A stretch of DNA of 64,000 nt from the NCBI GenBank assembly GCA_035772785.1, contig JAOCPU010000088.1, positions 1 to 64,000 on the forward strand, read 5' to 3'. Shown one piece after another: positions 48,637-59,765 of this stretch. Both the position numbers and the translations under genes were made by a program. Positions within the stretch are counted from its first letter, which is position 1. Each line of letters opens with the position of its first letter. Below the pieces are notes generated by a model. The model saw nothing but the letters and a program-made list of their open reading frames with translations, was not told where the DNA came from and did not search any database. Source of the stretch: Phlebiopsis flavidoalba. Lineage: Eukaryota; Basidiomycota; Agaricomycetes; Polyporales; Phanerochaetaceae.

Positions 48637-51347
48637 CTAATCTCCCTGACCGCCGTGCGATCCTCTTTTTGACCTAGTACCTGGTTTTGATCCAGTCAGC
48701 CCGTCAAGAAACGCCTGGTTGAATCCTTCGTAGCGAAGATCCATCCAGCGAACCCCATTGTCCGTCGTTCGATACCAATTCATGAGTTCTTGGCGAAAGT
48801 AGAATCCGTGCGATCCACTCTCCTTTCAAACGAAGCCTCCACAACGCTCTCTTGTACCTGAATTTTTCTTGGATCAGCGCCCGCTATCAGAGAGTTTTGC
48901 ATAATTCTACTCACCTCCAAACTTGGGAGATGTCTGAACGCTGCACGCACCAATTCGAACGCAGCTGAAGGTACCAGATGATATATTTTCTGTCGTTTAT
49001 TTAGACCGTCATCACCGAAGAGCTCATGCCGTCAGTTTCAAGAGCGACTCTTGGTGATCTCCTGTCTCTCATATCTAGTGGCCCATTTCGATGTATCGGC
49101 CAGAAATTTGGGTATAAAAACTCGCGCTTGAAGTCCGTTTGCCTTCAAGGGGGTATTGAACAAGCCCCGGGACATATGTTATGGTCGCGGCCGTACTATA
49201 TGAAGGACATCAAAGCCAATAGTTTCTGATCGGTGTTTGGGGTACTTACGAAAGTTTGATTCACGACATGCTCAAAACTGATTATGAGATAAAGTGCACA
49301 ACAATAGATGACTCGTGCGACTTACTTTTGGTATAGAACCTGGTCCATATTTCAACGTGTGCTTAGGGGGTGTAGGCTAGGGTACGACGTTACTCTTGGC
49401 TACACAAGGAGGAAGAGGATAGGAGTAGATTTATGCACTCACCGGCGCGTCAATGATTGCAGCGTTGAAGTCCTTATCATGGATCCGGGACTCGCTTTGA
49501 CCTACCGCATCGTGGGTACCATCAACGTGGCCGGTCGGGCGCGGGAGTTGGCTTTGAGCAGCTTTGTCTGCGGCTAGAAGAGCTTTGATGGGTTCTCTTA
49601 TCGCCTTCCACCTCGTGAGCATGCTTAGGAACCAGAGGAGACTCGGCGTCGCGGGGTGAAATCCTCTGTACAGTATTGGACCGGTCCTTGCATCACCACC
49701 GGTCCTTGCATCAAGCGGCCACAAGTTCCGTTATCGGCAACATTGAGCCTCAAAAATTATTCCAGTAGTGTATCAGTATGTAAGGAATGTACATAAAATT
49801 TTTGGGAGTTCTTGCGCAATGTTATTGAGCATAGTATTTTGTTAGAGCGCACCAGAAGCCTCTGAAAAATGGACATGCAAGTTGACTCATGCTACTGTGT
49901 CCTTATCATTGAGGTCTAGCACTTGAAAATTATTCTACTGCATTTATACCCCGTCTAGACTCTGCAGAATAATTTACAGTGCCATGGAGCCGAGGGAAGG
50001 GGCATAGTATTTACTACGGCGGGGACAGAGCCCACCAAGCGTGACGAAACAGAGCGCTTATTGCATTGAGCGTGACTAAGAGTCACGTAAAGTGGCCGCT
50101 CTTCGCGGGGATATCACGCATAGTCACACATGGTCACAGCTGATGCAAGGAGCGGTTTGTGTGACAACTATGGGCATTTCGCAAAACAGCACACCATCCA
50201 TCCCAGCACCCTGTGAAAATTCCTCAAAATATGGTAGGGTACAGCTAATGTATATAGTAGCTTATGTGCAAGAGGGTTTTACCACAGAGCGCGAGCTGAG
50301 CCCAGGGTGTGGGGTGGTCAAGTACCTGATGCAAGGGACCGTCCAATACTGTATCGTAAAGTCTTGAACGTAAAAGTTTGGACGTAGATGTATTAGAAAT
50401 TAATATGCTCAGGGCGCTTACGTTACTCGCAACTTTCGACTAGTAGTGTTCCCTTTCATTGTTAGATCCGACAGCGTCGTCTAAAGTGGATAAATCGCTG
50501 ACCTCGGGTTGAGTACACTTCTTCGAGGGTTATGGAATAAAATACCTCTCTGCACTGAGCAAGCTTCCCGCTTATATTTCAGCTTCTTTTGAGTCACTGC
50601 CTCGAGCTGAATCGCCAAATCGTTCAACTAGTGTCACTGATCAACGTTGCTCTGGTTCGATATAAGCACAAGCAGCATACATACCTGGCCATTTAATGCA
50701 TCGTTCTGTTCCCATCTGGCGTTGAAGCTCGTTTTTCGCGTTTATGGATACTTCTTGTAGCCTTTGTACGTCTTCGCGTGCCTATATGAATGGCTTGAAA
50801 GGTTGCAATTGCTCACACGGATTCATCGGACGTACAGGACAAAGTCGGGCGAGACAGCTCGTGAGCGGCTTCGACTCCTCCTGCGAATCTTCGTGATGTC
50901 TATCGCGATGCACGGCTGCAAGCTCCGGCGCGGAAAGCGTCGTTTTCCGCTCTCAGGCGGTCAAGTTGTTCATTCTGAGGCTCTGCGTAAGCTGCTGCAT
51001 CCACGAGATTCGGGAAACGTACCGCAGAAGTATCTCTGACCTGATTTTGCCCTTCATTCTGAATGAGCTTGTCAAGAGTGGTCCTGCAGTACGATTCAAG
51101 TCACACGTCGCTCACCCTGAGTTGCGCAAGTTCGTCGCGCTCTTTTGTCAACGCATCTATTCGTTCGAGGTATGCTGCATCCCTCTGGGTCCAACCAAAA
51201 GTTGAATTTCAACAAAGCAGTCACAGACGGCTCAGATTGCATACTTCTTCCTGCTGTCTGCAACGCCGCGCGAGCCTTTCTAAGCTTCTTGTTCAACATC
51301 TTGACAAGCTCCGGGGCAAGATCTGAATCAAGTGATATTTCGTCCAT
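48637..51347 (-). pseudogene. Coiled-coil paralogue family (DUF6697-like), copy 5, with MITE insertion
   Basis: The start at 51347 gives MDEISLDSDLAPELVKMLNK then KLRKARAALQTAG; exon pieces AAYLERIDALTKERDELAQL, NEQLDRLRAENDAFRA and REDVQRLQEVSINAKNELQR follow. A 681-bp TIR element occupies 49671-50351. Downstream are AIREPIKALLAADKA, a poorly resolved part, and the end of the C-terminal domain, QELMNWYRTTDNGVRWMDLR, YEGFNQAFLDGL, with tail TRSKRGSHGGQGD and the stop at 48637. I could not find the ELFY/GICYAG motif seen in copies 1-4, so that part may be lost or too shifted. It is the most diverged copy and, with the insertion, probably not functional. Confidence 0.55.
49671..50351. mobile_element. 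Tc1/mariner-type MITE with TA target duplication
   Basis: The left end reads CAGTATTGGACCGGTCCTTG then CATCA; the right end is its inverted copy, TGATGCAAGGGACCGTCCAATACTG. TA flanks both sides (49669-49670 and 50352-50353). The left end has a second nearby copy of ACCGGTCCTTGCATCA. No transposase frame lies inside, so it is non-autonomous. Confidence 0.75.
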
Positions 51348-51831
51348 TGCGGAGCCCAGGTATAGGTTAAGACTAACTCGAGGTTCGGAATGTTGGGCCT
51401 CAGCACTGTCACGGCGGACGACGAGAGAGTTTGCTACAAAGAGCCCGGGGACCCGTCGCGTCCAAGTTGCATCGAGAAGCGTGCAGGGCCCCGAGCGCAC
51501 CTAGGTTTTCGGGAATCAAAAGAACCAACGCGCATTCGAGCGCCCTCCTTAGCCTGACGGGCCAAGCTTATATATGCAACTGCTTGTCGCGCTCGATCCT
51601 CGCCAACTGCACTTCATGGTGGTAGCTTCTGCACAAGTCGAACGTTAGACAGGACCCCGAAACGAGCCCTCTCAAGAGGCGGACCCCGAAGGCTACCAAG
51701 GGCTCACTGGAAAATGCCAGGCTGGGCAAACAACAGTGCAGAGAAGACCGGAATAAATTAACACATCAAGCTATAGAATACGTTTGCAGTGCAAGAGCTT
51801 GGAAGACTTCCCCGTCGCCTAATCGCTATAG
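51348..51831. other. Intergenic between copy 5 and the protease cluster
   Basis: Upstream flank of copy 5 and downstream flank of protease A. No gene is recognised. Confidence 0.35.
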
Positions 51832-53158
51832 TTATGCACCGGAAGCGCTGAACTCGGGATCTTCGGTCACCTTGTCCTTGAAGCTGACCGGAACGTAGTT
51901 CGCAGGAAGGCTTCTAGCTGTGGCACCGCCCCGTATCTTACCTCGCATGCACACTACCAACGCAATAATGCAGAGTAGCGTCATAACGAGGATATTTCCT
52001 GCTAATAGCCCGATGACGACAGGGGCCGTACTTGTCGAGCAGCGACACGACGGCGTCCGAATTATTTGACCGGAGTCTGAGCTTACAGCTCCTGCAAGTT
52101 CTGCGAATGAACCGGCGGCGGCGGAGCTTCTCGCTGGGGGACACGGGTGGTGGACCTCGAGGAGGGGGCTGGCCGTTAACGCTGAGCCCTTCAACAAGGG
52201 CAGACCACCGGGCTTTGGTGACCTGTGGGAGGATCGGCGCCTGCTCCACAGCGGCATACTGGGGAGCGTGTTCGCCTATCACGAAGAGTCCCTCCGAAAA
52301 CTCGTCGAGGTCGCTGGAGCGGCCCAGTGAGACGTCGAAGACAGGCTTGGTGGATTGGTTCTGGTTCAGGATGTTGGCGAGGGGAGTGCGCCCGAGCGTA
52401 GTGTCGTTGCCCCAGAAGTGTTGAATGTATGCCTCTGTTGAATCCGCGTATGCGAGGTCGAAAGCGATCCCGAGAATACCGACCGCGTCGCCTAAATCTC
52501 GACTCTAAACAATAGTGTGAGCTCCATACTCAATAATAAGTCTTGTTGAGATATACCTCGTTCACGTTGATGAAGGCTACCCGTGCGCAAACCATCAGCC
52601 ATGGTACCTCAATTTTGGTTCAGAAGCTTACCCTGGGATGGAATTGTGTACTGTCCAAGCTGCAACTCGGCAAACTGGATGGGCCCTCTGACAAATCCTT
52701 TGCCGTATGAGATCGAGGCCACAAGGCCAGAATCGTTGGTGAGCTTGAGCGGTGTGTCGGATCTGACCCATAGGTCACTGGAGCCTGTGTCGAGCAGGAC
52801 CTCAAATTCTGCGTTATGTAGGTCAGTTGATGGTACTTCTCATGCGTCGCAGTCTATGCAGCGCACCTTGTCCGCCGAGCGTGATATTGACGCTGTACTG
52901 TGGATGCAAGTAGATAAATGGCGGGCAGAGCTTGAAAACGAGTCTGGTCACGCACTTGTAAATCCGACGTATCATCAACACCTATACCAACACCAGCCTG
53001 CGATGCGATGCGCTCAGGCCGCTATTGGCAACGTGGGATTGGACCGTAAATCCATGGGATGGTGAATCACGAGCCGATAGATGTCTGTTGCGCTCCGCAA
53101 AAGCGGACGAAAACAGCGCGAAAAGAGAGAAAGACAGGAAGACCAGCCTTCCTGCCAT
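51832..53158 (-). CDS. A1 aspartic protease paralogue A, C-terminal lobe deleted, TM anchor kept
   Basis: Aspartic proteases of family A1 use one Asp from each of two lobes. The start at 53158 gives a signal peptide, MAGRLVFLSFSLFALFSSAF. Exons joined by short introns give YSVNITLGGQ, the first active site LLDTGSSDLWV (near 52790), PIQFAELQLGQYTIPSQ, AFINVNE, GILGIAFDLAYADST, FDVSLGRSSDLDE and VTKARWSALVEGLSVNG (near 52180). There the sequence jumps directly into the juxtamembrane region: a Ser-rich stretch, NSDAVVSLLDKYG-like, the membrane segment VVIGLLAGNILVMTLLCIIA, and a cytoplasmic tail ending KVTEDPEFSASGA. Compared with paralogue C about 300 residues are missing, including the second Asp motif. 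It should be catalytically dead. One frame change lies in the Ser-rich stretch. Confidence 0.75.
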
Positions 53159-53216
53159 GAAGAAGATCAGACAAAGGAAGGGGCGGGTTTGGACAGCATT
53201 ACCGTCTACTCTTCAT

Positions 53217-53224
53217 CCTTTATG
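53217..53224 (-). promoter_or_regulatory. TATA-like box of protease A
   Basis: CATAAAGG on the minus strand, about 60 bp before the ATG, at the place where proteases B and C have CTATAA boxes. Confidence 0.4.
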
Positions 53225-53719
53225 ACGACGGCAAGCTCTGACCCTGGCCGGTCTCACTTGCAGAGGCGATGCATCTGTCGGTGACAGCGCGCGCAGACTC
53301 GTTGCTATTGTAGGCATTGTTTCATCGGTGGATCACAGACCTGAACATCGCCAAAGAATATCAACAAAAGACCATGTCTTAGAAAAGACGCCAATTACGA
53401 AACATTGCGTGCCGTGGTATGGGCTTACCGGTGTAACAGAGATCGTGTTTTTCATGCCAGTTCGCGCGTGGGCACAGCCTGCTGCTGGAGGTATATTCAA
53501 TAGGCTGTAGTTGGTTGGGATTTTCGGGGATTTTCGGGGCTTGTTGAGATCACCGATCGAACATCCTGTGCGACGCCGTTGCTCAGGGTCGGTGCATTCG
53601 GCGACCTACACTGCGGAGCGCAAGTCTCATTGCTTCAACAAACTGCGTCTTCCATCTTCAAATAAGCTGCGGTACTCACGGAATAGGTTCTGTATTGATG
53701 TTTGAGAGTTGGACGGTGT
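53225..53719. other. Intergenic between proteases A and B
   Basis: Bases 53258-53370 resemble the stretch upstream of protease C (58903-59010). The tandem GGGGATTTTC repeat near 53520-53540 is the only other feature. Confidence 0.4.
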
Positions 53720-55620
53720 CTAGCTGCTGATCATCATGGAGGCAAGATGAAACGGTTTAGCCATGTCTCTTACGTAATGCTGCTGCTCCTGATGCGAGTA
53801 AGAACGGTGAAGGATCAGTAAACATTGAAGGGCGACATGGCGAGCATCGTGGATCGGGACAGCTTGAAATCCACCCCACGCATCAGACTCATTAGTCGTA
53901 GACAACATTTGAATGTAACTCCCGTTGCCGTTCTCAGGGGGTCCATCGGTCTGGGCCAAAGTTGAAGCTAAATCGTTGTGTTAATAAAAGAGACTTTAGA
54001 GATAGGAACGAAAGCATACGATATATAGACATTGCGAAGGAAGCCATCCCCAAGAAACCATATCAATCTCTGGGTAAGGAGGAAGTACCTCCTTGGTAGA
54101 GTGCGGGGCAGATCGTGACATTCAAATTCACGTCGCCTTTATCGTCAAGTGGCACTGTTGCATTTTTTTCACGTGGGTCAGATCGAGGGGATGGACAGGA
54201 AACGCTTGGCCACTAGAGCCCGAGTTTTTGATGAGCTATGGAAAAAAAAAAAACAAAAAAAAAAAAAAAATGAAAGGAGAGGGAAAAGAAGAGAAAAGAA
54301 AAACAAAGAAAAAAAAAACACAAAGAAAACAAGAAAGCGACTATAAGAGCATAACAGGGACCTATGGCCCCCCATTCACCCCCCACATCCAATGTACCAC
54401 GTCACGTTAGCACTAACCGCCACCTTTTTTCCCCCCGTCATTACATGGCAGCAGTCCACGCCCCATCATCCCTAACAGATCCAGGGAATATTGCAAGATA
54501 TAGATGAAGTCGACGGCTTCCTGGGGAATCTCAGGTATACCAGTACCAGTATCCATGAATGCAACCAACTTGCCCTGTGGAACCGTGGATACTTCTGACT
54601 TCGTAGTAAATGTGAAGTTCTTGCCATTCACACTAAGTCCGTCAACAAGAACCGACCAGCGAGCTTTCGTAACCTGCGGAAGGAACTGGGGCTTGCTCCA
54701 CGGTAGCGAAACTGGGGTGCATGTTTCACCAATCGCAAAAAAGACCCTGCGAGGACTCATTGAGATCCTCGGAGCGGCCGAGAGAGACATCGAAGACAGG
54801 TTTAGCGGACTGGTTCTGATTGAAGATGTTGGACAAAGGAGTGCGTCCGAGCGTAGTGTCGTTGCCCCAAGAGCGCTGTATAGCTGTCTCCGTCGAGCTT
54901 GCGTACGCAATGTCGAAAGCAACTACAAGAACACCAGACACGCCGTCCAAGTCTCTGCTCTAATGTCATCGTTAAGCTCAGTACTCAGTGAGGGAACCCT
55001 GAGGAACGCACCTCGGTCACGTTGATAAATGCTAGAAAGGTCCATACCGTTCAGCAGAAGCACCAATGTTTTATAGCTGCTTACCCTGCGATGGGATTGT
55101 GTATTGACCAATCTGCAACTCGGCAAACTGAATAGATCCTTGGATAAATCCTTGGCCGTACGATACATTGGTAGTGATTCCAGAATCATTCGTAAGCTTG
55201 AGAGGAGAGTCAGATATGACCCACAAGTCACTGGAGCCGGAATCTAGCATGACCTCGAACTCTAAGTTGAAGTTTGTCAGCTCACGTAACTTCCTGCCGC
55301 TGACGAGGGTTGAAACGTTGACCCACCTTGCCCGCCGAGAGTAATATTGACTTTGTACTGCAAATTATATCAATGGTCAGGTCAAACGAGCCTGGAATTA
55401 AATGCGGATACGCACATAGAGATCCGATTCGTTGTCTAAATTGACACCAAGACCAGCTTGGGTTGCGCTCAAGCCACGATTGGTGACATGTGAATGAACA
55501 CTACATCGGGGGGGGCCGTCCGCACGTTAACGAGCGGCCGTCGTGTTCGGCTGAGACCGACGAGCCAAGAAGAATCAGGGATAATGATAGAAAGACAAGT
55601 CTCTCTACCATGAACGTCAT
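53720..55620 (-). CDS. A1 aspartic protease paralogue B, without membrane anchor
   Basis: The start at 55620 gives a signal peptide, MTFMVERLVFLSLSLILLGS. The first active site is MLDSGSSDLWV (near 55240), with Ser in place of the usual Thr, a known tolerated variant. Then come PIQFAELQ-like SIQFAELQIGQYTIPSQ, VFDVSLGRSEDLN, TKARWSVLVDGLSVN, and the second site AFMDTGTGIPEIPQE (near 54545), where Gly replaces the usual Ser after DTGT. The exon ANVTWYIG is followed by an intron swollen by a long pyrimidine tract. The rest, FLRNVYISYAF and GNGSYIQMLSTTNESDAWGG, matches paralogue C. It ends at 53720 without the Ser-rich stalk and membrane segment. Frame changes occur near 54480 and 54130. If expressed it would be secreted. 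Confidence 0.7.
54206..54385. repeat. A/G-rich low-complexity tract in an intron of protease B
   Basis: Runs of A with interspersed G (pyrimidine on the coding strand) fill most of an intron of about 200 nt; the matching intron of paralogue C is only about 60 nt. Confidence 0.75.
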
Positions 55621-55672
55621 GAAGAATCAGACGGAGGGAGAGGGTTTGTAGAGTGTACCCCAGTGGCACTCG

Positions 55673-55680
55673 TTTTATAG
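55673..55680 (-). promoter_or_regulatory. TATA box of protease B
   Basis: CTATAAAA on the minus strand, about 55 bp upstream of the ATG at 55620. Confidence 0.55.
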
Positions 55681-56625
55681 CACAACTCCGTCTGCAAAGA
55701 CAATACATCAGCCTGTCAGCAGAGTGTATGTTTCAGGATTTCAATACAGACAAGTGCAGCTGTCGTCGCTCTACAGTGGGACAGCTTCCCAGCGTGTCGG
55801 GGACGCCAAACTCCGCATCGGAGGACAACATACGCAGTACCCACTTTCTAAGTGTGTACTCAATCCACCACAGAGTCGCGACCTGGTATGAACGGGTTTG
55901 AATGGTCCTGATCTCAATTGGCTGAAGGGTCCAAGACTCATTACGAGATGAACGGTTTAAGGGTGGCATTGTAAGGCATGGGAGCTAAATGAATCGCGTT
56001 CTTGGTAAGTGGGCCAATGCATGTAGAATATTTGCGGGTCCATCAAACATGGGATTGGTCGATGGAATGTACGCCGTGAACGGAATAGCCTGAGGTAGCA
56101 AATTGCGAGCTTTGAGGATTTGATACTTGACTCCGAGTCGGGTGGATTACGTAATGTTGCCCAAAGGATAGATCAATAAACTAGTTAACATGTGTTGATA
56201 AATTCGGTACTTATCTCGCATTTATTAGTATTTTAACTGTAGCGCAGCGGCGTAAATAAATGGTCCGATACCATTTAGATTGTCCGAGTCGTACACTGCC
56301 TGTTCCCCTGGCTTCGACGACCACTACATCATGCGCTCGCCTCCTATGAGCGGCCAATTTTTCATGCTGTGACGATACCTGTTATATGCCGTGCACGGGC
56401 GATCTCGGCGAAGCTAGATTCCGTCGATGGATTCATACGATACCTGTATAGTGTCCATCCGCGCCCGCCCTCCGAGTCGGCTGATTGTCGACCTCATGTC
56501 GAGGCTCGAGGTAGACGCGGTTCGGATTTCGACACAAAGGTCTTGCGCAAAGCAACGATGAAACGGAAAAAAAAAATATACCAAAAAGTTAATATCATGG
56601 GCTACACATCAAACGTCATCCCCAG
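55681..56625. other. Intergenic between proteases B and C
   Basis: No gene is recognised in this stretch of about 0.9 kb. Confidence 0.4.
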
Positions 56626-58824
56626 TCATTCAAAATCTCCATAGTTGCGCACCGGGGCGTTGAACTCGGAGTCCTCGACGCCCGTTTCCTTGAAGCTAAC
56701 CGGATTGTAGCGTTCAGGAATGCTTCTAGGTCGTAGCACCGCCCTGGAGCTTGCCTCGCATGCATACGACTGCCGCGACAATACAAAGCAAAGTCATGAC
56801 GACAAGGTTTGCAGCCAGCAAGCCGACGACGGTTGGACCGTATTTGTGTAACAGAGAAACGTCGGTGTCTGAGTTTGATCCGGAATCTGAGGAGTCCCCC
56901 ATCACGAGGTCCGCCAATGCACCGGCGACAGCGGACGTTCCTGCGGGCGGTGTGGGTGCGGGAGCTCGAGCCCGTCGTTGTATTCGTGCTGGATGATAGG
57001 GCGGCGGTACTCGACGAGGAAGAGGTGATGCCCGACGAGGAAGAGGTGATGCCCGACAAGGAAGAGGCGGTGCTCGACGATGACGTGAAATTTGTATCTG
57101 GGGGATGTATTACGCCAATTGCCACACCAGTCCTATAAATTGCGCCTGGAATTTGGGCGAGAACATTTGGGTCGATATTGTAGGGAGCCGTGGTGAGTGT
57201 CGCTGACCGGGACAGCTGGAAGTCGGTCCACGCATCAGATTCGCTGGTTGTAGAGAGCATTTGTATGTAACTCCCGGTCCCATTCTCGGTTACGTCCGCT
57301 GTCTTGGCCGAAATTGAAGCTGGATGACGGCGTGTGAATGGCAAGAACCAGCGAATTCGGAGGCACGTACGACAGATAGACATTGCGAAGGAAATTGTCA
57401 CCAAAGACAATGTCAACATCTTCATATGGTGGAATACCGGCTTGAAAGGTTCCAACGCAAAGCGTGACGTTCAGATTCACGTCACTGTCGTTCAGGAGTG
57501 GTAGTGTTACGCCGGTACCAACAACGGTGAGATCTAGAGGATGTATCGGGAAAGCCTGACCACTGAAGAAGCGGAAGGAATTGTCAATGTAGACCGCTGA
57601 CCAGGTGGTAAATTCGACTTACCCAATATACCACGTAAGGTTGGCGGCACCTTGACATGGCACATACCATGTTCCATTGTCACCGACAGACCCAGGGATC
57701 TTGCTGTAAATGAAGTCGGTGACTTCTCGAGGTACCTCGGGGACGCTAGTGCCAGTATCCATGAATGCAGTAAGCTTGCCTTGGGGGACCGTGGATAATT
57801 TCGACTTAGTAGTGAATGTGTAGTTCTCGCCGTTGACACTCAACCCATCAACCAGCACGGACCAACGGCCTTCGATGGAAGATGAGAGAATCGGAGCTTG
57901 CTCTACAGCGGCATACTGAGGAGCATGCTCCCCAATGACGAATAGACCCTCCGAGGCTTCGGCTAAATCGTCGGAACGTCCGAGAGAAACATCAAAGACT
58001 GGTTTGATAGACTGGTTTAGGTTGAGAATATTGGCAAAAGGGGTACGACCAAGTGTAGTGTCATTGCCCCAGTGTGATTTGAGCTCTCCCTCCGTGCGGT
58101 CTACAGCCGCAAGGTCGTACGAGAGCCCAAGTATCCCGGCTAAGCCGTCTGCATCCCGACTCTGCACATATGTGTAAGCTCGCTGACAGTGTTTCCTTAC
58201 CATAGAACAAGACGCACCTCGTTCACATTGATAAAAGCTGAGCATCGCAAGGCACGATTAGCATGTTAGTCACCAATACCGGAAAAAATAAATTTACCCT
58301 GTGATGAATTGTCCAGGGTCCGAGTTGTAGCTCAGCGAACTGAATGGGTCCTTTGACGAATCCCGAGTCGCCATAGACTATTGAGGCGACCAAGCCGGAG
58401 TCGTTGGTTATCCTGAGGGGCGTGTCTGAAATCACGTACAAGTCGCTTGATCCTGTGTCGACTAAAACCTCGAACTCTACATTCCCCAGCTCGAGTCATG
58501 TCATCCATCCAACGACGAAATGAGCTGCTAACCTTTTCCACCGAGGGTGATGTTGACTTTGTACTTCATTGCAATTTAGCAAGTTAGACAAAACAAATTC
58601 CACATCCCTGGTGAGAACACGCACTTGCCGATCCTGCGCATCCATGATGCCTACGCCGACGCCGGCTTGCGCCGCATTGAGAGCCCTATTGGTAACGTAG
58701 GACTGTAGGTTGAATCCCTGAGAGGATTGCTCGTAAGGTGGAGTCTGACCATACTGCTTGGAAAAAATGGGAAGAGACAGCGAGAGAAGGCAGAACGATG
58801 CGAAAACCAGTCTCTCTCCGCCAT
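56626..58824 (-). CDS. A1 aspartic protease paralogue C, complete, membrane-anchored
   Basis: This copy has all parts. The start at 58824 is followed by a GA-repeat that shifts the frame into the signal peptide RLVFASFCLLSLSLPIF. The first active site is LVDTGSSDLYV (near 58460); then GDSGFVKGPIQFAELQL, AFINVNE, GILGLSYDLAAVDRT, VFDVSLGRSDDLAEASEGLF, WSVLVDGLSVNGENYTFTT, and the second site AFMDTGTSVPEVPRE (near 57750). It continues QAFPIHPLDLTVVGTG, DVDIVFGDNFLRNVYLSYV, NGTGSYIQMLSTTSESDAW, a Ser-rich stalk (57060-56950), the membrane helix VVGLLAANLVVMTLLCIVAA (near 56810), RGKLQGG and a cytoplasmic tail ending VRNYGDFE. Introns of 50-65 nt separate the exons. Three or four single-base shifts occur. 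It is predicted to be a surface protease with its catalytic domain outside the cell. Confidence 0.8.
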
Positions 58825-58878
58825 GAAAGAGGTCCTTGTGAGGAATAAGTTTGAAGAGCATGGCGAATGGTATGTTTC

Positions 58879-58887
58879 CTCTTATAG
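58879..58887 (-). promoter_or_regulatory. TATA box of protease C
   Basis: CTATAAGAG on the minus strand, about 55 bp before the ATG. Confidence 0.5.
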
Positions 58888-59765
58888 CGCAGTTCTGCTT
58901 GCAGAGGCGGTGCATCATATAAGAAGATCGCGCCCAGAGGTCTATAGTAAGGTGAAGATGTTTCAGTATATCGCCACAGACCTGAAGACCGCCCAAGAAC
59001 ATCAACGAAAAACGTACATAGGAGCCAAAAATCAACCACGCATTCCCCTTGATGTACGACATGTTATGTCAGCCACGAAAAGCCCTGTGGAGCGACCGAT
59101 GAGGTACCAAGAGACGATGCGACTTGAAGATCTCCTCGGCATTGCCACTACCTCTCTGTGGTCCGATGAGGAGTTATGTCAAGTTCGAGATTTAACAGGT
59201 TCAACTGTTCGCATAGTGGGTTCCAGTCCAGTCACAGTGAGTAAAATTCTCGGTCTTTGATGTGTCAAAGCACCGACCAGAACATCTATTAAGATGTGTC
59301 AAGGATGTGTGGCGTTGGATGCCTATGGGAGCGCGTCGGACGCGGACAAGTGAATTTGCGCCTGGGCGCCTGTAGCACTTACGTAATGTAAGCAACCCGC
59401 CGGGCCATCAGCTGAGTAACAGCTGGTGATAAGAAACGTAAGTATTAGCTACTTACTCTCTCTTTGATCTCGCTATAACCCAGCTTAGATGCTACTAACG
59501 CACTACTCTTTTCACGACCACGACCGCGCTCTGCGCCCCTCCAAAAATGGATGTACTACGTGTGTATGAATCGCGAATCACCCATTTTTTGCTGACATGA
59601 CTCTTCTTGTCAGCGCGGGCGATGCGTGACGACACTAGATTCTGTCCACAAATGTATATGCCAGCCGCTGTTAGCATTCCGACCACAGTCGGCGCGGCGG
59701 TGGTCATCAGCGTCCGACTCTCGAGAACGGCTGACCAGCACGTTTCCTCCTTACTCATTACCACA
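58888..59765. other. Shared upstream region of protease C and the F-box gene
   Basis: This divergent intergenic region carries, at 58903-59010, the segment that resembles the upstream region of protease A (common blocks CTTGCAGAGGCG and CACAGACCTGAA). The open plus-strand frame across 58727-59260 is antisense to protease C and promoter DNA and has no motif. Confidence 0.45.

Noticed and set aside
54093..54410. Lys-rich frame of 105 codons
   Set aside because: It is only the translation of the A/G-rich tract within an intron of protease B.
58727..59260. 177-codon plus-strand frame
   Set aside because: It is antisense to the signal-peptide exon of protease C and crosses its TATA box and the duplicated promoter block; it has no motif.
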